Shown here: positions 7,524-13,475 of the stretch, one piece after another
Numbering within the stretch: the first letter of the stretch is position 1
How the letters are laid out: each line of letters opens with the position of its first letter
Assembly (NCBI GenBank): GCA_002394165.1
Contig: DGTA01000021.1
Location: 1 to 28,790, forward strand
Length of the DNA: 28,790 nt
Source: Lachnospiraceae bacterium UBA4348
Lineage (GTDB): Bacteria > Bacillota > Clostridia > Lachnospirales > Lachnospiraceae
Reading direction: 5' to 3'
Position numbers and translations under genes: made by a program
The notes under the pieces: model-generated
Told to the model about the DNA's origin: nothing
The model's database searches: none
The model's input: only the letters and a program-made list of their open reading frames with translations

Positions 7524-7925
7524 ATGATGAAGAGGATCATGACGGCGGCAATGCTCGCAGGATGCTTAATGACAATGCCGGCCTTCGCCGGAGAGCGTTT
7601 GTCGGGAGGCTGGGAAGCAACCCGGGACACAACGATCGACGCAGATGCCCAGGCAGTGTTTGACGCGGCTATGGAAGGCCTTCTTGGTGTCGATTATGAA
7701 GCCGTGGACCTTTTAGCCACGCAGGTAGTGGCCGGGACAAATTACTGTTTCCTGTGCCGCTCGACGGTGGTGGTGCCGGACGCCCTGCCCGGATACTCGC
7801 TCGTCTACATCTACCAGGATTTGTCAGGAAACGCCCAGATCCTCGGAATTAAGGACATCACCTTCGGCGAGGGCATCCTGGAAGAAGCCGATGAGACAGA
7901 GCTGCTTGAGGACACAACAGAATAA
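7524..7925 (+). CDS. Small secreted protein with cystatin-like QVVAG motif
   Basis: A 133-residue exported protein. The signal peptide spans residues 1-22 (KRIMTAAMLAGCLMTM, cleavage after AFA). The mature part begins with a Gly-Gly-Trp (28-30), continues with an amphipathic helix (AQAVFDAAMEGLLG) and then the segment TQVVAGTNYCFLCRS (66-80). QVVAG followed by T-N-Y is the inhibitory first hairpin of animal cystatins and stefins, preceded here, as there, by an N-terminal Gly pair and a helix. Two cysteines (75 and 78) sit right after it. The C-terminus is acidic. The gene has AGGAGG 8 bases upstream and follows the VWA gene by 36 bases. A cystatin fold is plausible; protease inhibition is inference. 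Related uncharacterised proteins appear common in gut Firmicutes. Confidence 0.8.
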   Translation: MMKRIMTAAMLAGCLMTMPAFAGERLSGGWEATRDTTIDADAQAVFDAAMEGLLGVDYEAVDLLATQVVAGTNYCFLCRSTVVVPDALPGYSLVYIYQDLSGNAQILGIKDITFGEGILEEADETELLEDTTE

Positions 7926-7978
7926 GAGTACAAGTGAACACACTCCGAATGGTGGTTTTCACTGAGTTTCAATGAGAA

Positions 7979-8012
7979 AAAGGCGCTGCCGAACGTAATC
8001 GGCAGCGCCTTT
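7979..8012. terminator. Strong bidirectional terminator hairpin
   Basis: A perfect 14-bp stem (AAAGGCGCTGCCGA and its complement) encloses a 6-base loop ACGTAA. The + strand exit has TTT and the - strand exit TTTTT. It lies between the convergent cystatin-like and dehydrogenase genes and would stop both transcripts. Confidence 0.88.
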
Positions 8013-8028
8013 AACGCGTTAATGTACG

Positions 8029-8044
8029 AAAAGGGTCAGACCCC
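8029..8044 (-). terminator. Compact GGGTCTGACCC hairpin just after the dehydrogenase stop
   Basis: Read on the - strand, GGGGTCTGACCC followed by TTTT begins two bases after the stop codon of the dehydrogenase. The stem is short (GGGT/ACCC, loop CTG). It may act as a first terminator ahead of the larger hairpin at 7979-8012, or be a remnant of a dispersed palindromic repeat. Confidence 0.4.
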
Positions 8045-8046
8045 TC

Positions 8047-8835
8047 TTAACTTGTTGCAGATACTTTTGAGTCTACATGCATTCCCATGCCGGCGGTGTG
8101 AGCGGATACCTCGGAGGCCAGGTAGAGCACGGCGTTGGCGACTTCTTCAGGCTTCGCGTAGCGTTTGTCCATTGCATAGCTGCCGGCCAGCATGGCCATG
8201 GCTTCTTCGTGGCTCATGGAATCGCCGAAAAAGTCTTTCTCGATGCGGAGCATCATGGGGGTGTCGACCGGTCCCGGGCAGACGTAATTTACCGGGATGC
8301 CGCACGGACCAAGTTCCATGGCGACGCATTTTGTGAGACCGGCGACAGCGTATTTGGAGGAAACATAGGCGCTGTTTCCGGCGGTGGGCTCGTAGGCTGC
8401 GGCGGAGGCGATGACCACAACGGAACCTGATTTTTTCTCGATCAGGGTCGGTACGGAATATTTAAGCAGGAGCATGACGGAGAAAACGTTCAGCATATAG
8501 GTCTGTTCGAACAGATCCAGTGTCATGTCCTGGACGGGATGGGCTTTGCCTTCGTATCCGGCGTTGGGAACAACGATATCGATCGTGCCGAAGCATTCTT
8601 TTGCTTTTTCGACATAGTTTTTGATTTCTTCTTCTTTTGTCATATCGGCGACAAATCCGGCCACCTGGCCCTCCTGCGCGTCGAGGGTCGGAAGCAGGGC
8701 ATCGATCTTGGCCTGGCTGGTAGAGGAGAAAGCTACTTTGGCGCCTTCTGCCAGGAAACCTTTTACAATAGCGGTTCCGATGCCGCCGGTGCCGCCGGTT
8801 ACAAGTACGACTTTGTCTTTGAGTTTGAGATCCAT
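8047..8835 (-). CDS. Short-chain dehydrogenase/reductase (SDR)
   Basis: A 262-residue classical SDR, an NAD(P)-dependent cytoplasmic oxidoreductase with Rossmann fold. The cofactor motif TGGTGGIG is at 13-20, NAG at 91-93, the active-site Asn at 116 (LNV), Ser144 (IASAAA), and Tyr157/Lys161 (YVSSK). PGPVDTPM (187-194) is the usual region after the active site. The residue after the second strand (SSTS, 37-40) lacks the acidic residue that favours NAD, so NADP use is possible. The start at 8835 has AAAGGAGC 6 bases upstream; an earlier ATG at 8862 lacks one. It is divergent from the aldolase operon, which suggests a joint pathway for a hydroxy- or keto-acid. The substrate is unknown. Confidence 0.92.
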   Translation of the reverse strand: MDLKLKDKVVLVTGGTGGIGTAIVKGFLAEGAKVAFSSTSQAKIDALLPTLDAQEGQVAGFVADMTKEEEIKNYVEKAKECFGTIDIVVPNAGYEGKAHPVQDMTLDLFEQTYMLNVFSVMLLLKYSVPTLIEKKSGSVVVIASAAAYEPTAGNSAYVSSKYAVAGLTKCVAMELGPCGIPVNYVCPGPVDTPMMLRIEKDFFGDSMSHEEAMAMLAGSYAMDKRYAKPEEVANAVLYLASEVSAHTAGMGMHVDSKVSATS

Positions 8836-8877
8836 AGTTGCTCCTTTCCAATGATGAATCAAAATTTCAGCAAACCA

Positions 8878-8906
8878 ATTATAACAAAATTAGAGTGGTT
8901 TAACAA
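8878..8906 (-). promoter_or_regulatory. Promoter of the SDR gene with overlapping inverted repeat
   Basis: On the - strand, TTGTTA (8901-8906), a 17-base spacer and a perfect TATAAT (8878-8883) sit about 40 bases before the SDR start. AAACCA at 8872-8877 and its complement TGGTTT at 8896-8901 flank the spacer, so a repressor bound there would cover both promoter boxes. Confidence 0.75.
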
Positions 8907-9030
8907 TGCGGCTTTCCATCTGCCGGGGCATGTTCGGAGACGGCACAGAAAAAAGATAGCACAACCGGGAAAAACATTGTAAAATGTACCTAAATTATGA
9001 GAAAGCGGATTCCAGAAAGGGAGGTATTGC

Positions 9031-9921
9031 ATGAAGTCCCAGATTTTCACCCCGGTCGTTACCATACTGACGGACGAGGGAAGGATTGACCTCGAAGGAA
9101 ACCATAAGGTGATGGAGCATCTGATCGCCGGCGGTGTGGACGGTATCGTTCCCCTCGGATCGACAGGCGAGTTCACCTGGTTCTCCAAGGAAGAGAAGAT
9201 AAAGTTCCTGGATGACTATATCCGGGCGGTGGACGGAAGAGTTGATATCATTGCCGGCACGGGTGACCTGCAGTATGAAAATGTGGTGGAAGTGTCGAAC
9301 CACGTGCTTGCGCAGGGGATCCGCGGCGTGATGATCATGTCCGAGTTCTATTTCAATATGAGCCAGGAGAACCTCTATACGTACTATGCCTACATGGCGG
9401 AGCACATTAACGGGAAGATCTACATCTACAACTTCCCGGCCCGGTCCGGCAGCTCGATCAGCGGTGAGACACTGGCCAGGCTGGCGGTGAAGTATCCCAA
9501 CATCGCGGGAATTAAGGATTCGGTATCGGATTTTACCCACACAAAGGAGATCCTGGATGCGGTCCTGCCGGTGAGACCGGATTTTGAGGTGTTCTCGGGA
9601 TTTGATGATCATTTCCTCCTGAATAAGGAGAACGGCGGCGTGGGCGGCATCTGCGCCCTCTCGAATTTCGCGCCGGAGCTGTGGTCGTACGTGGTCAGGA
9701 CGATCAATGAGGCCGACCCGGAGACCGCCCGCAGGGAATATGACAGGATCGTGAGCATGATGCCGATCTACGGCATGGAGAGCAACTCACACCGGCTCAT
9801 CAAGGAACTGCTCAGATACCGGGGACTTGATATCAATACATTCAGCCACTTCCCGTTCAACTCGCTTAAGCCCGATTCACTGGAGAAAGCGGCAGCGCTG
9901 TACGAGAAAGTGCGCATTTAA
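9031..9921 (+). CDS. DapA/N-acetylneuraminate lyase family aldolase
   Basis: A 296-residue TIM-barrel class I aldolase. PLGSTGEFTW carries the GSTGE carboxylate-binding motif (43-47), Tyr133 lies in YIYNFPARSG and the Schiff-base lysine is Lys162 in GIKDS. All three catalytic elements of the dihydrodipicolinate synthase superfamily are present, and length is normal. The members cleave or condense pyruvate with an aldehyde. This one is probably not the lysine-pathway enzyme, because it sits with a metallo-hydrolase and flavin reductase rather than dapB; a 2-keto-3-deoxy sugar acid or similar substrate is likelier, which is inference. AAGGGAGG lies 7 bases upstream of the ATG. It heads a tight operon and is divergent from the SDR. 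Confidence 0.9.
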   Translation: MKSQIFTPVVTILTDEGRIDLEGNHKVMEHLIAGGVDGIVPLGSTGEFTWFSKEEKIKFLDDYIRAVDGRVDIIAGTGDLQYENVVEVSNHVLAQGIRGVMIMSEFYFNMSQENLYTYYAYMAEHINGKIYIYNFPARSGSSISGETLARLAVKYPNIAGIKDSVSDFTHTKEILDAVLPVRPDFEVFSGFDDHFLLNKENGGVGGICALSNFAPELWSYVVRTINEADPETARREYDRIVSMMPIYGMESNSHRLIKELLRYRGLDINTFSHFPFNSLKPDSLEKAAALYEKVRI

Positions 9922-9934
9922 AGGAATATTGAAA

Positions 9935-10747
9935 ATGAGTAAAGAATCACAGCTGATAAGTGAAGTCAAAGGATATAAGCTGCGGGAAGGTCACATGGCT
10001 TTCTGGTGGCTGGGGCAGCTGGGCTATATCGTCCGGATGGCGGATCTCACCATCTATGCCGATCCTTACCTGTCGGCGTCGGATGACCGGTTATTTGCGC
10101 CTCCGCTCCAAGCGGATGAGATCGATAACGCGGATATTGTCCTGGGCAGCCACGATCATCTGGATCATATCGATGATGATACATGGAAAGCCATCGCAAA
10201 AGCTTCTCCCCAGGCTGTGTTCGTACTCCCAAAACTGCTGATGGAGAAAGTCAGCGCCAGGACCGGTATTCCCAAAGAACGCATGACCGGGCTCGATGAC
10301 GGGGACTGCGTCACGATCAAAGGGGTGACCATTAAGGCCGTAGCCGCAGCTCACGAATTTCTGGATCCCGATCCGGTGACCGGTGAGCATCCGTATCTTG
10401 GCTATGTGGTCGAGGGTGGCGGCCGCGTGTTCTACCACGCCGGAGATACCTGTCTTTATGAGGGACTGATCACGAAACTTAAGAAACTTGCTCCGCCGGA
10501 TGTGATGTTCGTGCCGATCAACGGCCGGGATGCGAGGCGGCTTAAAGCCGGCTGCATCGGTAATATGACTTTCCAGGAGGCGGTCGACCTGTGCGGACAG
10601 CTGTCACCGGGGCTGGCTGTTCCGGGGCACTTTGACATGTTCAGCGATAACCTTGGATCCCCGCTGGAATTCAAGGCTTATCTGGAGATAAAGTATCCGG
10701 AGGTGAAATGCTGGATCGGAGAGCGCGGGAGCGCGGTGGAAGTATGA
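9935..10747 (+). CDS. UlaG-like metallo-beta-lactamase-fold hydrolase
   Basis: A 270-residue cytoplasmic metal-dependent hydrolase. The metal motif SHDHLDH at 72-78 gives ligands His73, His75, Asp77 and His78; AAAHE and FYHAGDT supply the later His and Asp, and PGHFDMF the last His. The sequence style (WWLGQLGYIVR near the start, DPYLS, ADIVLGSHDH) matches the L-ascorbate-6-phosphate lactonase (UlaG) branch, which opens lactones of sugar acids. None of the ascorbate PTS genes are present, so a different lactone or ester is likely. The start at 9935 has AAAGGA 9 bases upstream; an earlier ATG at 9827 lies inside the aldolase gene. Its stop overlaps the next start by four bases. Confidence 0.88.
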   Translation: MSKESQLISEVKGYKLREGHMAFWWLGQLGYIVRMADLTIYADPYLSASDDRLFAPPLQADEIDNADIVLGSHDHLDHIDDDTWKAIAKASPQAVFVLPKLLMEKVSARTGIPKERMTGLDDGDCVTIKGVTIKAVAAAHEFLDPDPVTGEHPYLGYVVEGGGRVFYHAGDTCLYEGLITKLKKLAPPDVMFVPINGRDARRLKAGCIGNMTFQEAVDLCGQLSPGLAVPGHFDMFSDNLGSPLEFKAYLEIKYPEVKCWIGERGSAVEV

Positions 10748-11343
10748 ACTCATCCCAAAAAGAAACCTGGAGAGGCGGCAACATGCTCTATCCGGTCCCG
10801 GCGGTGATGGTCAGCTGCCAGCGTCCGGGGGAGAAACCAAATATCATCACGGCGGCCTGGGCCGGGACGGTCTGCTCCGATCCGCCCATGGTGTCGGTCA
10901 GCATCCGGCCGGAGCGGTATTCCTACGATATCATCCGGGAAACCGGACAGTTCGTCATCAACCTGACTACGCAGGAGCTGGTCAGGGCGGCGGATTACTG
11001 CGGGGTGCGCTCCGGAGCGTCGGTCGACAAATTTAAGGAGATGCATCTGAGCGCGCTGCCGGCAAAAACGGTGGACTGCCCGATCATCGGGGAGAGCCCG
11101 GTCAATCTGGAATGCCGTGTCACACAGGTACTGGAACTTGGTTCTCATCATATGTTCCTGGCGAAGGTGGAAGCAGTGGACGTACTGTCCGACCTGCTCG
11201 ACGAGAAGGGAAAGCTGGATCTTGGAAAAGCGAAGCTGACCGCTTATTCCCACGGCGTTTACCACGCGCTGGGTGCAGAACTGGGAACCTTCGGCTTCAG
11301 TGTGCGAAAAAAACGCAGAGCGAGAACGGAAAAGAAAAAATGA
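10744..11343 (+). CDS. Flavin reductase family protein (flavoredoxin-like)
   Basis: A 199-residue FMN-binding split-barrel protein. YPVPAVMVSCQRPGEKPNI is the first hairpin, WAGTVCSDPPMVSVSIRP and FVINLTTQELV are the FMN-binding core, and CRVTQVLELGSHHMFLAKV forms later barrel strands including the family's conserved H-x-x-F/L-A-x-V pattern. It probably supplies reduced flavin or electrons to a partner. The start at 10744 overlaps the preceding stop as ATGA, so translation is coupled. The C-terminal dozen residues (RKKRRARTEKKK) are unusually basic and end at the start of a lipase fragment, which may mark a deletion junction. An upstream in-frame ATG at 10708 lies inside the previous gene and is not used. 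Confidence 0.9.
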   Translation: MNSSQKETWRGGNMLYPVPAVMVSCQRPGEKPNIITAAWAGTVCSDPPMVSVSIRPERYSYDIIRETGQFVINLTTQELVRAADYCGVRSGASVDKFKEMHLSALPAKTVDCPIIGESPVNLECRVTQVLELGSHHMFLAKVEAVDVLSDLLDEKGKLDLGKAKLTAYSHGVYHALGAELGTFGFSVRKKRRARTEKKK

Positions 11344-11600
11344 GTAAATGGAAAGAAAATGACGGCCTGGTCAACACCATTTCTGCGAAGGCTCCTTCCC
11401 ATGCGCCGTCAAAGGAATTCGACAGAAAAAATACAGAGCCTGGGATCTGGCAGGTCATGCCCACCGTGGAGGGCGATCACATGGCGCTGCAGGGAGGACT
11501 TGTTCACCTGTACGAGGTTTATCCGTTTTATAAAAAACTGCTGTCGATGATAAGCCGGCTGGAGCCGGTATCTTCTGAAGAAGGGGGAACGCAGTCGTGA
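11340..11600 (+). pseudogene. C-terminal fragment of a secreted lipase (Asp-His half only)
   Basis: An 86-residue frame opening in an ATGA overlap with the flavin reductase. WKENDGLVNTISA (4-16) matches the segment carrying the catalytic Asp of Geobacillus/Staphylococcus-type lipases, and GDHMALQGG (45-53) the segment carrying their catalytic His; here these are Asp8 and His47, about 40 residues apart as in that family. Those enzymes are about 390-400 residues with the Ser nucleophile in the N-terminal half. That half, the signal peptide and the cap are absent, and no remains of them are found in other frames upstream. It is most simply a gene remnant left by deletion. A short expressed protein cannot be excluded because the frame and coupling are intact. 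Confidence 0.7.
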
Positions 11601-12613
11601 TAATGGGACTGAAAGTACTGCCTGCAGTATTCTGGCTTCTGTTCGTTCCGCTGATGATCGGCAGGGATCTGGCAGAAGGCTATGCCCTTCTCTTTGCCGT
11701 GACGGAGATCCTGGCTGTTCCGATGATCTTTGCCGGGGCCCCGCTGCACCTTTTGGCGATCGTCTATGTGGCGGCCATCCTCGTCCTGTTTGTGATCCTT
11801 CGCGTGGTTCCCGACAGAGGGGCTGCCGTGCGCGCAAGGATAAAGGAGTGTCCGCAAAGGACTGTCAAATGGCTGAAAGAGGGCTCATGGGTCCTCTGGA
11901 TCGCACTGTTTGTGATCGCTTACCAGATGGTGGTGATGAGCACAATGGTCCACATCGATGCGGACGACAGCTTCTATGTCGGACAGGCGGTCACGGACCT
12001 GGCGACCAACAGCGTTTACCGCTTTGAACCTTACACGGGAAACCTTTATCCTTATCTTCCCGGCCGCTATACCCTTTCCCCGTTCCCGGCGTTCCTGTCG
12101 ATGAGCGCCTTGCTGTGCGGAAAGATCCATCCGGCCATCCTGGCTCACATGATCATGCCGCCGATGTTCCTGGCCGCGATCTATGTGGTCATGTATCGCT
12201 TCGGAAAGCGGTTCTTTCCGGATTCGGCAAAGGACAGGGCGTGGTTTCTGCTGATCTGCGCAGCGCTGTTTCAGTTCAGCGCGTGGACGATCTACAATGC
12301 AGGAAACTTCGCCATGATCAGGATCTGGCAGGGAAAAGGATTCCTGGCAGGGGCTTTCCTGCCGCTGCTGCTGGACCAGTCCATGACGCTGCTGTTTAAT
12401 GACGGGAAGAAATCGGGATTTGCTGTTCTGGCAGTTACCGTGACAGCCTGCTGCCTCCTGTCCTCCATGGGGATTGCCCTTGCACCGCTGTGCGTGGGAT
12501 CCGTGATGCTGGCGGCACTGGCAGGCCGGAAAAAGCTGGTCAGGATCCTTGGCGCCGGCCTTTGCTGCCTGCCGTGTGCCATCCTGGGAGCACTGTTTGT
12601 ACTGCTTTGGTAA
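11597..12613 (+). CDS. Polytopic membrane protein, N-terminal part (DUF6077-like), ended by in-frame TAA
   Basis: A 338-residue integral membrane protein with about eight to nine hydrophobic helices. Between the early helices and the later ones lies an extracytoplasmic loop with HIDADDSFYVGQAVTDL, NPYTG-like EPYTGNLYPYLPGRY and LSPFPAFLS, then IRIWQGKGFLAG. The acidic DADD and following aromatic motif recall membrane glycosyltransferases of the GT-C fold, and the whole resembles uncharacterised Clostridia proteins (DUF6077). The start is GTG at 11597 overlapping the lipase fragment's TGA, with AAGGGGGA upstream. It ends in TAA at 12611, and the same frame stays open through the next gene, so the two are probably one protein interrupted by one stop. 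Function unknown. Confidence 0.75.
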   Translation: MIMGLKVLPAVFWLLFVPLMIGRDLAEGYALLFAVTEILAVPMIFAGAPLHLLAIVYVAAILVLFVILRVVPDRGAAVRARIKECPQRTVKWLKEGSWVLWIALFVIAYQMVVMSTMVHIDADDSFYVGQAVTDLATNSVYRFEPYTGNLYPYLPGRYTLSPFPAFLSMSALLCGKIHPAILAHMIMPPMFLAAIYVVMYRFGKRFFPDSAKDRAWFLLICAALFQFSAWTIYNAGNFAMIRIWQGKGFLAGAFLPLLLDQSMTLLFNDGKKSGFAVLAVTVTACCLLSSMGIALAPLCVGSVMLAALAGRKKLVRILGAGLCCLPCAILGALFVLLW

Positions 12614-12655
12614 GCGAAACTGTGCGAAGAGGACGGCCGTGAGAGGAGGGAACGA

Positions 12656-13435
12656 ATGAGTCTGGTCATGAAATCGTTCGAGGCGCTGAAGGAATGCGTC
12701 CGGATCTGGAATAAATACTGGGGCACAGGATGGGCGCTGATCCCGTTTCTGGTGGGAGCTGCCTTCCTGCTCGTCTTCAGGAGAAAAGATAAAGAAGTCA
12801 AAAACATACTGCTGGTTGCCGTGTCGGGCGTGTTCGTGTTTTTTTTCCCGCTGTCGGCAAAGCTTATGTGGAAGTTTATCGGTATGGACGTCTACTGGCG
12901 TGTCCTTTGGATCGTTCCGGTCATCCCGCTGACGGCCTGCGCGGCGGTCCATGCGCTCAGGGGGGTCGGAAGACGAAATGTGCGTTTTATCGTCCTGATC
13001 ATAATGCTGATCGTCTTTACCGGAAAGGATTTCCGGAGCGGCTATGTGCGCGTTCATAATCCGCAGCAGGTACCCGATACCGTGGCGGCTGCCGTTGACC
13101 TGATCAACGAAGACCGGGCGGGCAAAGATGTGATGGTGGCCGGAGATGACTTCCTCGCGTCCTATATCCGGGTTTATGATCCGAGTATCCGCCAGCCCTA
13201 CGGGCGCGCCATGCGCTATGTCATTTCCATTCCGGGAATAGGTATCTACCAGGGCCTGCAGAAGGCGCCGGACTGCAATTACGCGCGGCTGGTAAAATAC
13301 ACTTCCCGGGAAGACTGCGATTACCTGTTGGTGAGCAAGATCACTCAGGAGGGCGAGGAATGGCTTAAGAAGATCAATTATGAGAAGATCGGAGAAGCCG
13401 GGAATTATGCAGTGATGAAGAGAATGAGCGAATAA
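12656..13435 (+). CDS. C-terminal part of the same membrane protein (DUF6077-like)
   Basis: A 259-residue protein with about four hydrophobic helices (WALIPFLVGAAFLLVF, NILLVAVSGVFVFFFPL, WRVLWIVPVIPLTACAAV, FIVLIIMLIVF) followed by a soluble domain of about 140 residues with no recognised motif. The N-terminal residues are amphipathic, not a signal peptide. It is in the same reading frame as the preceding gene and separated by one TAA and 14 sense codons. It also has its own AGGAGG 6 bases upstream of ATG 12656, so it could be translated separately as a two-part protein. The soluble tail (DVMVAGDDFLASYI, DYLLVSKITQEG) would face the outside if topology follows GT-C enzymes. Confidence 0.75.
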   Translation: MSLVMKSFEALKECVRIWNKYWGTGWALIPFLVGAAFLLVFRRKDKEVKNILLVAVSGVFVFFFPLSAKLMWKFIGMDVYWRVLWIVPVIPLTACAAVHALRGVGRRNVRFIVLIIMLIVFTGKDFRSGYVRVHNPQQVPDTVAAAVDLINEDRAGKDVMVAGDDFLASYIRVYDPSIRQPYGRAMRYVISIPGIGIYQGLQKAPDCNYARLVKYTSREDCDYLLVSKITQEGEEWLKKINYEKIGEAGNYAVMKRMSE

Positions 13436-13475
13436 GTCTGCCGAAGACAGATGAATATACTGGAGGAAAAAGACA

